A DNA stretch of 9,302 nucleotides, taken from NCBI GenBank assembly GCA_964614645.1, contig CAZTMA010000178.1, positions 1 to 9,302 on the forward strand. The letters are read 5' to 3'. A model generated the notes under the pieces. That model was not told the DNA's origin and did no database searches. It saw nothing but the letters and a program-made list of their open reading frames with translations. This document shows positions 1-6,326 of the stretch, in pieces. The first letter of the stretch is position 1, and every line of letters starts with the position of its first letter. The stretch comes from MWBF01 sp964614645. GTDB lineage: Bacteria > Chloroflexota > Anaerolineae > CG2-30-64-16. Both the position numbers and the translations under genes were made by a program.

Positions 1-776
1 ATGACCGAGACCTCGCCGCCGACCGGCTTCGCGCCTTCCGCGACGACGACCATCGTGAAGTTGCGTCCGGCCTCGTCGCGCTCGCGCACCTTCTCGGCCA
101 CGCGATTGATATCGAAGGGAATCTCGGGGATGAGGATGGCGTCCGCAGAGCCGGCGATGCCCGCGTGTAGTGCAATCCAGCCGGCATAGCGGCCCATGAC
201 CTCCACGACCATGATGCGGCCGTGCGACTCGGCCGTGGAGTGCAGCCGGTCCATCGCCTCCATGGCAAATGCGACCGCCGTGTCAAACCCGAAGGTGACG
301 ACTGTCTTGTCCAGGTCGTTGTCGATGGTCTTGGGAACGCCGATGACGCGGATGCCCTTGGCAGAGAGCGCAGCCGCAATCGCCATCGAACCGTCGCCGC
401 CGATGGAGATGAGCGCATCCAGCTCGCGCAACCGGAACTTGCGAATCAGTTCGTCCGATCGGTCGACCAGCTCGATCTGCCCATCGGGGCCTTCGATGGG
501 GAAACGGAGCGGATTGCCCTTGTTCGTGGTGCCCAGGATGGTGCCGCCGAGGTGCGTGATGCCCCGCACACTGTTGCGCGTCAGGCGCACCAGCCCGCCC
601 TCCGGATACTTCTCTGGCAGCAGCAGTCCTGTCAGACCGTCGCGAATGCCGTATATTTCCCAGCCCCGGTTGAGGGCGGCCAGCGTAATCGCCCTGATCA
701 CCGCATTCAGGCCGGGTGCGTCGCCGCCGCCCGTACTGATTGCGATACGATGTATTCTGCCTGGCTCAGTCGTCAT
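1..776 (-). CDS. pfkA: 6-phosphofructokinase, group III type (partial, runs off left edge)
   Basis: Phosphorylates fructose 6-phosphate to fructose 1,6-bisphosphate, the committed step of glycolysis, in the cytoplasm. Translating the minus strand from the ATG at 776 gives 258 intact codons open to the window edge; the family is usually 340-420 residues, so the C-terminal third is missing. Visible motifs in order: the nucleotide-binding loop GGGDAPGLNA (residues 16-25), GGDGS (around residues 126-130), the catalytic segment PKTIDND (148-154, with the proton-abstracting Asp152), MGRYAGW (194-200) and PEIPF. The Gly after GGD (G129) is the residue typical of ATP users, while the Lys in PKTIDND (K149) is shared with pyrophosphate-dependent and group III enzymes, so the phosphoryl donor is not certain. 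A GGAGGGAG ribosome site 10 nt upstream supports the start. It diverges from the SDR gene. The family assignment is firm. Confidence 0.95.
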   Translation of the reverse strand, partial: MTTEPGRIHRIAISTGGGDAPGLNAVIRAITLAALNRGWEIYGIRDGLTGLLLPEKYPEGGLVRLTRNSVRGITHLGGTILGTTNKGNPLRFPIEGPDGQIELVDRSDELIRKFRLRELDALISIGGDGSMAIAAALSAKGIRVIGVPKTIDNDLDKTVVTFGFDTAVAFAMEAMDRLHSTAESHGRIMVVEVMGRYAGWIALHAGIAGSADAILIPEIPFDINRVAEKVRERDEAGRNFTMVVVAEGAKPVGGEVSV

Positions 777-786
777 GCTGCGTATT

Positions 787-794
787 CTCCCTCC
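787..794 (-). promoter_or_regulatory. Ribosome binding site of the phosphofructokinase gene
   Basis: On the minus strand this reads GGAGGGAG, a strong Shine-Dalgarno match ending 10 nt before the ATG at 776. It fixes the start of a gene whose other end is outside the window. Confidence 0.7.
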
Positions 795-998
795 GGCGTT
801 AGGCTTGGTGCCACCGGTGCATGGTAGCACAAAGCAGATAGGCTGCCAACTGAGACAAGATGGACCCCTGGCGACACACGCAGGTATCGGTGCGAACGAG
901 GATTGTACCATCCTTGCGCATACACAGGAATTGTAGCTGGCGCAACGGTAACTGTAGGGAGATTGTGCGAAGGTTAGTGTCAATATTCGAAGATGTAT

Positions 999-1004
999 AG
1001 GAGG
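999..1004 (+). promoter_or_regulatory. Ribosome binding site of the SDR gene
   Basis: AGGAGG lies 8 nt before the ATG at 1013. It favours that start over the in-frame ATG at 1022, which would sit 17 nt away. Confidence 0.8.
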
Positions 1005-1012
1005 ATTCTGGT

Positions 1013-1768
1013 ATGGCAGAGATGACAGGCAGAGTGGCCCTCGTCACCGGCGCGGGGTCAGGAATCGGCCGCGCGGCGGCGATTGGCTTCGCGCAACGCG
1101 GCGCGCGAGTGGTTGTAACGGATGTCGACGAGCAGGGCGGCCAGGAGACGGTCCGGCTCGTCAAGGATACGGGCAGCGACGCATTTTTCCAGAAAGTGGA
1201 CGTGAGAAAGTCGGCTGAGATCGAAGCTGCGGTCAAGGCCGCGGTTGAACGTTATGGCCGCCTGGATTATGCGGTGAACAATGCCGGCATCGGCGGCGCA
1301 GCTGCACCGGTCGGCGAGTATCCTGAAGACCAGTGGCGGTTGGTCATAGACATCAACCTCACAGGTGTCTTCCTGGGGATGAAGGCCGAGGTTCAGCAGA
1401 TGCTGAAGCAGGGCGGCGGTGCAATCGTCAACATGGCGTCCATCCTCGGACTGGTAGCTTTCGAAGGCTCCCCTGCGTACGTGGCCAGCAAGCACGGTGT
1501 TGTCGGACTCACGAAAGCCGCGGCGCTGGAATACTCAGCGAGTGGGATTCGGGTGAATGCCGTCTGCCCCGGTTTCATTGCAACGAGCATGACGGAGCAG
1601 TTGCGCGAAGATGAGGCAGTCAATCAGATGCTGGTTAAGAAGCATCCGATCGGCCGCCTGGGTACTGCCGAGGAGGTTGCGGCGGTTGTGTTGTGGCTCT
1701 GTTCGGATGCCGCCTCATTTGTCAGCGGCGGCACCTATCAGGTCGACGGGGGATACCTGACCGCCTGA
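1013..1768 (+). CDS. Classical short-chain dehydrogenase/reductase (SDR)
   Basis: NAD(P)-dependent oxidoreductase of 251 residues, the usual length for a classical SDR, probably a soluble cytoplasmic tetramer. All key positions are present: the Rossmann loop TGAGSGIG (12-19), an Asp at 37 ending the second beta strand (VVVTD, which normally selects NAD(H) over NADP(H)), DV at 63-64 contacting adenine, NNAG (89-92), Asn115, Ser143, and the catalytic YxxxK with Tyr156 and Lys160. The PG at 186-187 follows, and the protein ends in the common GGTYQVDGGY segment. The substrate cannot be read from sequence: relatives are labelled 3-oxoacyl-ACP reductase, glucose 1-dehydrogenase or sugar-alcohol dehydrogenase. 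It stands alone on its strand, diverges from the phosphofructokinase gene and converges on the beta-helix gene, with a hairpin just past its stop. The start is supported by AGGAGG at 999-1004. Family certain, reaction unknown. Confidence 0.95.
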   Translation: MAEMTGRVALVTGAGSGIGRAAAIGFAQRGARVVVTDVDEQGGQETVRLVKDTGSDAFFQKVDVRKSAEIEAAVKAAVERYGRLDYAVNNAGIGGAAAPVGEYPEDQWRLVIDINLTGVFLGMKAEVQQMLKQGGGAIVNMASILGLVAFEGSPAYVASKHGVVGLTKAAALEYSASGIRVNAVCPGFIATSMTEQLREDEAVNQMLVKKHPIGRLGTAEEVAAVVLWLCSDAASFVSGGTYQVDGGYLTA

Positions 1769-1780
1769 AGCAGTACGCAG

Positions 1781-1827
1781 GGTTTGGATCACAAACCTTG
1801 TGGCGTCGTGCCTTTGTGATCCAAACC
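1781..1827. terminator. Hairpin between convergent genes, candidate bidirectional terminator
   Basis: A perfect 15-bp inverted repeat: GGTTTGGATCACAAA at 1781-1795 and its reverse complement at 1813-1827, separated by a 17-nt loop. It starts 12 nt after the SDR stop, and its right arm ends on the last base of the beta-helix gene's stop codon, where two convergent transcription units need to end. There is no T-run after either arm, so it is not a textbook intrinsic terminator; it could instead protect transcript ends or bind a protein. Confidence 0.55.
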
Positions 1828-3830
1828 TACCCCGGATACACCACGTTGCCGCGCAACTCCACGTCATTCTCCGTTAGCCCGTCCAGCAGGTCGAGCCAGC
1901 GGCTGTCCACCGAGAGGTTGTTCGTGATGCGGTTGCCTTTGGGGAACGCGGGTTGGTCGTCCAGCAGGCACACCAGTTCGGGGTAGCGGCGGCTGTAGGG
2001 CGGGCGATCATGACCCACCGCGGCCAGCCGCTTCAGCAGGGTCTGATCCTTGCCGTTGAACCAGAAGCTGGCCCAGCCGATGCCCCGGCCGTCAAGGTGG
2101 ATCGATGGTTGGCACTCGACGAAGGCGTTGCCCATCACGATGTTGTCCCGTCCCCCGCCGATCATCATCCCCCGGCCCGCGCGCACGAAGATGTTGCGCT
2201 CGATGGTCGTGCCGCTCGCACAGTCGTCCAGGTAGACGCCTTGCACGAGGTCGCCTTCGCCCAGGTCGTAGAAGTAGTTTTCGCAGATGACGTTGCCCCG
2301 CTCGCTGAAGTCCCGGCCCATGTAGAACGCGCCCGCGTCGTTCGTGTCGAGGCAGACGTGGTCGATCTCGTTGCGCTCGATGGCGTGGTCGTTGCCGTGG
2401 AGCCAGACGCCGAAGTGGGGCAGATCGTGGATGTGGTTCCCGGCCACCCGATTGCCCACGCCGTCCACGGCAATGCCGGGCCGGTAGGTGCGCGCCAGCC
2501 GGTTCGAATCATAGATGTCGTTGCCGGTCGCGAAGTTGCCCGCCGGTGTGAGCGTCCTGCGGTCGCCGCCGCCGAGCTGGATGCCGCCCTCGCCGCAGTG
2601 GAAGATACGGCAGTCCGTCACGCCCTGGTCGACCCCCGCATTGCGGTTCCAGGTCGTGTCGTCATAGATGCGGCTCTGGTAGTTCTCCGCACCCTCACCG
2701 ATGCAGATCGCGACATTGCCGATGTTGCGCAGCGTGCAGGCGTCGACCCGGTTGTGTCCGCCCCCGGTGATGACGATGCCGTGCCCGCGCGTACATTCGA
2801 AGGTCAGCCGCCGGAAAGTGACGTGCTCCACATCCCTGAGCATGACGAGCGGCGTTTCGAGCCGCGAGACCGCCGTCTGTCCGCCGGCGGATGTGACGGG
2901 CGGCCAGAAGTAGAGAATGCCCGTCTTGCGGTCGAGGTACCACTCGCCGGGCGCATCCAGTTCTTCGAGGACATTCAGCACGCGGAATCGTGCGCCGCTG
3001 CGGATGCCCCAGTCGCCTCCGCTGTGCAGGCTGATGGTCTTGCGCTCCAGGTCAACTCGCTTGACCCGGTCGTAGGTGTCGGCCCAGTCGTACTGCCAGT
3101 AGGCATACAGCCACAGGTCGTCCGCGGTGGCCCAGTGGGGCCGGAGTGCCGTGAACGTGAACTCGTGGCTCTTGTTGTCCGTCGAGCCCTGGATGACTTT
3201 GCCCCAGCCCTCGTTGGGCCAGCGCGCCAGCGGCATCGGCAGGTCATCGTAGAACAGCTCCAGCCCGACGGGCTCGGTCAGGCGGTTGAACCCGCGCGGG
3301 CGCAGGCTGCCGTAATCGGTGATGCCCTGGGCCGCGAGGTCGCACTGGAGCACCTGCTCCCGCGCCGCCTCATCCAGGCGGGCCAGGATCGCTGGGTCCC
3401 CAACTGGTGTGAAGCCACTGAGGGCCTGCCCGCCGCTGATGCGCACCTGCCCGGCGTCGAGCGCCTCATAGCTGACCGGCGCGGCCGCGGTCCCGCTGTC
3501 CTCTGCGGTCAGCGCGAAGGTGGTGCGGCGTTCGTATGTGCCCTCTGCCAGCAAGACACGCACTCCATTCGCAGGCAGCGGCCCGCGGCGCTTCAGCCGG
3601 CGGATGGCATCCCGTGCGGCCTCCAGCGTGGCAAACGGGCCATCGTTCCCACCTGCGTCCGGTTCGGGTTGCATGCCCGACCAGGTATCCTTGCCCTGCG
3701 GCGAGACGTAGAATTCCATAGATTTCTCCTTGAACGGGTGGCCTTTGACGCGCGGCGCGCTGAACAGACCGGCCAGGCCGAACGTGGCGGCCAGGAATTC
3801 GCGGCGGGTCAGGGGATGTGGCATCGGCAT
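1827..3830 (-). CDS. Secreted right-handed parallel beta-helix protein, GH141-like candidate glycosidase
   Basis: Starting at the ATG at 3830 gives 667 residues with a twin-arginine signal: TRREFLA near residues 8-14, then a hydrophobic AATFGLAGLFSA stretch, so export by Tat in folded form is likely. The mature part opens with FYVSPQGKDTWSG and PFATLEAARDAIR, the usual N-terminus of carbohydrate-active beta-helix proteins. RWPNEGW follows near residue 200, then many short turns of the form GNxIxD/NxI (about 340-640) that form the helix. The block DAGAFYMGRDF (Asp498) and YLDD (Asp535/536) match what I recall of GH141 enzymes (fucosidase/xylanase type) and are candidate catalytic acids; this is memory, not alignment. 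It is last of four same-strand genes with a GH2 enzyme and an esterase, fitting a glycan-degrading role. A second in-frame ATG at 3719 with a much better ribosome site would give a signal-less 630-residue protein. Any start beyond 3830 runs into the repeat and is unlikely. Confidence 0.85.
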   Translation of the reverse strand: MPMPHPLTRREFLAATFGLAGLFSAPRVKGHPFKEKSMEFYVSPQGKDTWSGMQPEPDAGGNDGPFATLEAARDAIRRLKRRGPLPANGVRVLLAEGTYERRTTFALTAEDSGTAAAPVSYEALDAGQVRISGGQALSGFTPVGDPAILARLDEAAREQVLQCDLAAQGITDYGSLRPRGFNRLTEPVGLELFYDDLPMPLARWPNEGWGKVIQGSTDNKSHEFTFTALRPHWATADDLWLYAYWQYDWADTYDRVKRVDLERKTISLHSGGDWGIRSGARFRVLNVLEELDAPGEWYLDRKTGILYFWPPVTSAGGQTAVSRLETPLVMLRDVEHVTFRRLTFECTRGHGIVITGGGHNRVDACTLRNIGNVAICIGEGAENYQSRIYDDTTWNRNAGVDQGVTDCRIFHCGEGGIQLGGGDRRTLTPAGNFATGNDIYDSNRLARTYRPGIAVDGVGNRVAGNHIHDLPHFGVWLHGNDHAIERNEIDHVCLDTNDAGAFYMGRDFSERGNVICENYFYDLGEGDLVQGVYLDDCASGTTIERNIFVRAGRGMMIGGGRDNIVMGNAFVECQPSIHLDGRGIGWASFWFNGKDQTLLKRLAAVGHDRPPYSRRYPELVCLLDDQPAFPKGNRITNNLSVDSRWLDLLDGLTENDVELRGNVVYPG
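3726..3731 (-). promoter_or_regulatory. Internal Shine-Dalgarno in the beta-helix gene, before a second start
   Basis: The minus strand reads AAGGAG, then 6 nt, then ATG at 3719. This is the best ribosome site of this gene, whereas the ATG at 3830 that includes the Tat signal has none visible. The same bases encode K-E-K-S-M just after the signal peptide, so it may be chance, or it may allow a second, cytoplasmic form. Confidence 0.45.
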
Positions 3831-3843
3831 GGTTTTGGGTGGG

Positions 3844-3950
3844 TGCGGGGCAACGGATAGAGCCGAACCTTCGGTTCGCACCGGATAAACGGATATGCTT
3901 TCTCGCACACAGCCTCTATCCGTTTATCAGTTGCTATCCGTTGCCCCGCA
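3844..3950. repeat. Nested inverted repeat (copy A) between esterase and beta-helix genes
   Basis: Outer arms TGCGGGGCAACGGATAG (3844-3860) and its perfect complement (3934-3950), 17 bp each. Inner arms GATAAACGGATA (3884-3895) and its perfect complement (3917-3928), 12 bp. A further small hairpin CGAACC-TTC-GGTTCG lies at 3864-3878. It fills most of the 138-bp gap between the esterase stop and the beta-helix start. The same architecture recurs upstream of the esterase gene at 6219-6309. It could be a dispersed intergenic repeat, an mRNA processing or stability element, or paired operator sites. The word CGGATAAACGGAT resembles short intergenic repeats I recall from other environmental genomes. 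Confidence 0.8.
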
Positions 3951-3968
3951 ATAGGTCGTATTGATCGC

Positions 3969-6167
3969 TCAGCCCAGCAGGCTGCGCAGCGCGGTCACAA
4001 TGTTGCCGCTATCGACTTCGTTTCGATACGTTGTCGTGGCCAGTCCTGCATTCAGTTCTTCCATGGCTGCGCAGTCTAAGGGCACCCCCGCCCCGTCGCG
4101 CGGGTTCAGAATAGCTGAAGGACAGGGGAGCGCGGCGACCAGCTCCGGCAGATCGCAGTACAGCAGCGCGTTGGGCAGGAAGGCGTCGGCAGGCCAGCGG
4201 TAGTCGGTCGTCTGGAGCAGGCTGTGGAAGCTCACCAGGGCGTCCCAGGTGACAAGCCCGGCGGCGCCGCCGTCAGCGGCTGCGACGAGCAGCGCGACGA
4301 CACCGCCCAGCCCGCAGCCGGTGACCATGATGCGGGCAGGGTCGATTTCGGGTCGCTCCCGCAGGTAGGCCAGCGCGGCCAGCCCGTCGCGGGCGCGCAT
4401 CGCCAGCACCGGGTCGCCCAGCGCGGCCGTGGCGTAGGCCAGGTAGCGGTCTACCCCGCCCCAGCCCGCCATCTCGTACGGATAGACCGCGGGCGTGCTG
4501 TCGCCCCACCCGCGCAGATCCACGCTCATCACCGCCGCGTGCGGCCCCTCACGTTCGAGGAAGCCGGCGGCCCGCGCGAGCAGCCCGTTGCGGTAGAGCT
4601 GGCGGTTGCGCCCCGCGTCGTCGAAGTGGAGGATGGCTGCGGCGCGCGTGCCGCCCTCCCGCGGCAGCAGCAGCGTAGCGGGCAGCTCGATTCCGGGCTC
4701 CGGATTCAGAAGGGCTTGCTGCCAGTCGTGCGTCCAGACCTGGAAGGGTAAGTGTGCGACGCTGGATGGCAGAGAATTGAAGATTGCAGATTGCAGATTG
4801 AAGATTTCAGGTGGACGATTGGCTGACGGCTCAGGGTGGATCAGGGCCTGGACGATAGTGCGGATGTCTGCGGGTGTCGGCGCTCCGGCGCGCGCGGCGG
4901 CCAGTTCGTATGCGCACGCGAGCGCGAGCGTGCGCATGTTCACGTCCTGCCGCGGCGCGCCGCGCAGCATCTCGACGGGGTCCAGGGTGAAGTCCGCAGG
5001 GTCTGCGTCCGGTAGGTCTCGTCCAGATACACCCTCCGTCCGCGTCTGAGGATGCGGACTCCGCAAGGCGTTTGGACTATCGGGGATGTCCCGCAGCCAG
5101 CGATCCATGAAGCGGGTGAACTCGCGCGCCTGGGCGAGCGTATAGCCGTGGCCCGCGTCGTCCACGAAGAACTCGAAGTGGTCGCCCGCGCCTGCAGCTG
5201 CGTAGAACGCGGCAACCTCTTCGGCCAGCCGCCGCGTGTCCTCGATGTGGAATACCTCGTCGTACGCACCGGCCATCAGCAGGATGGGCGTCGGGCAGGC
5301 CGCTGCGATGAGGTCCAGCTCGTCCACGCCCTCGGCGTAGCGCCGCCACATATGCGTCTCGGGGCAGCCCGCATAGCATTGAGTGATGTCCAAGTCGGCC
5401 AGGGGGGTCAGGCAGCAGGACGGCCCGGCGACTGTGATGCGCTCGTCCAGCAGGGTCGCCAGGGTGGTGGTGGTGCCGCCGCCGGAGACGCCGGTCATCG
5501 CGACCCCGCGTTGCGCATCCACGTCTTGGCGTGAGATGACATAATCCACACACCGGAGCGCATCACCGACGAAGTAGCGGCTCGAGGTCTGCCCGGCGAG
5601 GTAACAGCGCACGCCGTCCACGAAGTGGTCGTTGCCCGTCTGCTTTTCGCCCGCCTGGCCCGGCGGGTCGAAGGTCACTGCGAGATAGCCGGCGCGCGCG
5701 AAGTATTGCGCGGGCAGTTGGTACGAAGCGAACTGCTTTCCCGAATGGCCGACCGGGATGATGACCGCGGGGAAGGGCGGCCCATAGTCGAGCGGCACGT
5801 AGACCGTCGCGTTGACCTCCCAGCCGGGAAACGACTCGAACAGAACGTTCTCCAGCCGGTAGCCGGCCCGGTCGAACCGGCTGACCTCGCGCACGGGGAA
5901 CGCCTGTAGGGGCGGGGTCACCCCGCCCGCCGTGAATACCTGCCGGGGCGGGGCGACCCCGCCCCTACCCGCCCAGAATTCCCCGTAGAATCCCGCGACC
6001 GCCTTGCGAATGGCTGCGCGGTACGCTGCGATGTCGCCGGAGTCCAGGCTGGCGCGGCGGCGTTCCGCAGCGTCGGCCATGTAGCTGAGGCTGCGGCGGA
6101 TGATGTACGCGCGCAGCATGTCGCGCAGGTCAAGGGTCGGTGCGACCGGTCCCTGGTGTGGCGTCAC
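3969..6167 (-). CDS. Double alpha/beta-hydrolase, acetyl xylan esterase-like, with intragenic repeats
   Basis: 732 residues from the GTG at 6167, chosen because AGGAGG lies 7 nt upstream and the longer frame runs into an intergenic repeat. No signal peptide, so probably cytoplasmic. After a helical N-terminus, domain 1 (about 90-360) is a serine esterase of the acetyl xylan esterase/dipeptidyl-peptidase-like group: GVSGGG with Ser228, GAYDEVF with Asp303 and DAGHGY with His340 form a plausible triad. A long linker (about 363-495) leads to domain 2 (about 496-732), a second hydrolase fold in which the nucleophile elbow reads TGCGLGG, with Gly619 where Ser should be and no clear His, so it is probably inactive. 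Two-domain esterases of this kind accompany glycan-degradation genes; removal of acetyl or other acyl groups from sugars is the likely job. Three repeats are read in frame within it: residues about 67-88, 370-377 and 454-464. Substrate unknown. Confidence 0.88.
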   Translation of the reverse strand: MTPHQGPVAPTLDLRDMLRAYIIRRSLSYMADAAERRRASLDSGDIAAYRAAIRKAVAGFYGEFWAGRGGVAPPRQVFTAGGVTPPLQAFPVREVSRFDRAGYRLENVLFESFPGWEVNATVYVPLDYGPPFPAVIIPVGHSGKQFASYQLPAQYFARAGYLAVTFDPPGQAGEKQTGNDHFVDGVRCYLAGQTSSRYFVGDALRCVDYVISRQDVDAQRGVAMTGVSGGGTTTTLATLLDERITVAGPSCCLTPLADLDITQCYAGCPETHMWRRYAEGVDELDLIAAACPTPILLMAGAYDEVFHIEDTRRLAEEVAAFYAAAGAGDHFEFFVDDAGHGYTLAQAREFTRFMDRWLRDIPDSPNALRSPHPQTRTEGVSGRDLPDADPADFTLDPVEMLRGAPRQDVNMRTLALACAYELAAARAGAPTPADIRTIVQALIHPEPSANRPPEIFNLQSAIFNSLPSSVAHLPFQVWTHDWQQALLNPEPGIELPATLLLPREGGTRAAAILHFDDAGRNRQLYRNGLLARAAGFLEREGPHAAVMSVDLRGWGDSTPAVYPYEMAGWGGVDRYLAYATAALGDPVLAMRARDGLAALAYLRERPEIDPARIMVTGCGLGGVVALLVAAADGGAAGLVTWDALVSFHSLLQTTDYRWPADAFLPNALLYCDLPELVAALPCPSAILNPRDGAGVPLDCAAMEELNAGLATTTYRNEVDSGNIVTALRSLLG
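4776..4806. repeat. 7-bp tandem repeat inside the esterase gene
   Basis: Four 7-bp units, ATTGAAG, ATTGCAG, ATTGCAG, ATTGAAG, plus ATT on the plus strand. Three units make 21 nt, so the translation has a seven-residue period (I-F-N-L-Q-S-A, then I-F-N-S) at residues about 454-464, in the linker between the two hydrolase domains. I recall similar CAATCTGCAATCTTC-type arrays scattered through some environmental bacterial genomes; that link is from memory. Confidence 0.85.
5038..5059. repeat. 22-bp palindromic repeat in the esterase gene
   Basis: A 9-bp stem with one mismatch (GTCCGCGTC / GATGCGGAC) around a 4-nt loop. With the adjoining bases it is read in the esterase frame as S-P-H-P-Q-T-R-T-E, just after hydrolase domain 1. 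Over 23 nt it matches the copy at 7285-7306 in the URO-D gene at 20 positions, in the same orientation and reading frame. Confidence 0.8.
5906..5968. repeat. 63-bp double G/C hairpin inside the esterase gene
   Basis: Perfect 14-bp outer arms GTAGGGGCGGGGTC (5906-5919) and complement (5955-5968). Each half also folds on itself: GGGCGGGG/CCCCGCCC around a 3-nt loop on the left, GGGGCGGGG/CCCCGCCCC on the right. The unit is exactly 63 bp (21 codons) and encodes a Gly/Pro-rich stretch, G-G-V-A-P-P to G-G-V-T-P-P, at residues about 67-88. It sits between FYGEF and FPVREV, where I expect relatives to run straight through, so it looks like an in-frame insertion. Confidence 0.85.
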
Positions 6168-6174
6168 GTGGCTT

Positions 6175-6180
6175 CCTCCT
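6175..6180 (-). promoter_or_regulatory. Ribosome binding site that sets the esterase start
   Basis: The minus strand reads AGGAGG, then 7 nt, then GTG at 6167. The upstream in-frame ATG at 6272 has no such site and lies in a repeat, so the GTG is the better start. Confidence 0.8.
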
Positions 6181-6218
6181 GCCGCTCGATGCCGGTTGAG
6201 CGGCTGTCCGCGCTTCGG

Positions 6219-6309
6219 CGCAACTGATACGAACGGATAAACAGATATCGGTTGTGGACGGGGTGCGCCCATCCGTTTATCCGTGGACCGCGAAGCGGCA
6301 TCCGTTGCG
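6219..6309. repeat. Nested inverted repeat (copy B) between URO-D-like and esterase genes
   Basis: Inner arms ACGGATAAACAGAT (6233-6246) and ATCCGTTTATCCGT (6271-6284) are complementary at 13 of 14 positions; outer arms CGCAACTGAT (6219-6228) and ATCCGTTGCG (6300-6309) at 9 of 10. The order of words (CAAC.GAT, GATAAAC.GAT, ATCCGTTTATC, ATCCGTTG) is the same as in copy A at 3844-3950, while the spacers differ. It occupies most of the 159-bp gap upstream of the esterase gene; otherwise the gap holds only the esterase ribosome site. Confidence 0.75.
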
Positions 6310-6326
6310 TTGACCCTCCCAACCGC

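Larger units (their letters stand above)
777..1012. promoter_or_regulatory. Divergent intergenic region between phosphofructokinase and SDR genes
   Basis: This 236-bp stretch should hold the promoters of both divergent genes. I see no convincing pair of -35/-10 boxes on either strand. Visible structure: an imperfect inverted repeat GTGCCACC / GGTAGCAC (808-815 and 823-830, 7 of 8 bases, 7-nt loop) in the 5' leader of the phosphofructokinase gene; an inverted pair TTGCGC (914-919) / GCGCAA (940-945); and the word ATTGT recurring at 902, 930 and 962. These could be operator half-sites, but no known regulator consensus is recognised. Open reading frames crossing this region look like chance. Confidence 0.35.

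Noticed and set aside
196..936. A 246-codon plus-strand frame over the phosphofructokinase gene
   Set aside because: The minus strand encodes all the phosphofructokinase motifs without interruption; the plus-strand product is Ser/Pro/Arg-rich and featureless.
1785..1824. CRP/FNR-type operator within the hairpin (TTTGTGATCC arms)
   Set aside because: The arms are 17 nt apart and lie at the 3' ends of two convergent genes, not before a promoter; the spacing does not match a CRP site.
1953..3860. A 635-codon open frame on the plus strand opposite the beta-helix gene
   Set aside because: Its product is a Val/Ala/Asp-rich chain with no recognisable domain. It is the antisense frame of a GC-rich gene whose minus-strand product has a clear signal peptide and beta-helix repeats.
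3831..3908. N-terminal extension of the beta-helix protein to 3908
   Set aside because: It reads through repeat copy A and would put 26 residues ahead of the Tat signal, which normally lies close to the N-terminus.
6168..6272. N-terminal extension of the esterase to an ATG at 6272
   Set aside because: The extension is translated from repeat copy B (it gives ISVYPFV, like the ISVYPV produced by copy A ahead of the beta-helix gene), and a strong ribosome site marks the GTG at 6167.
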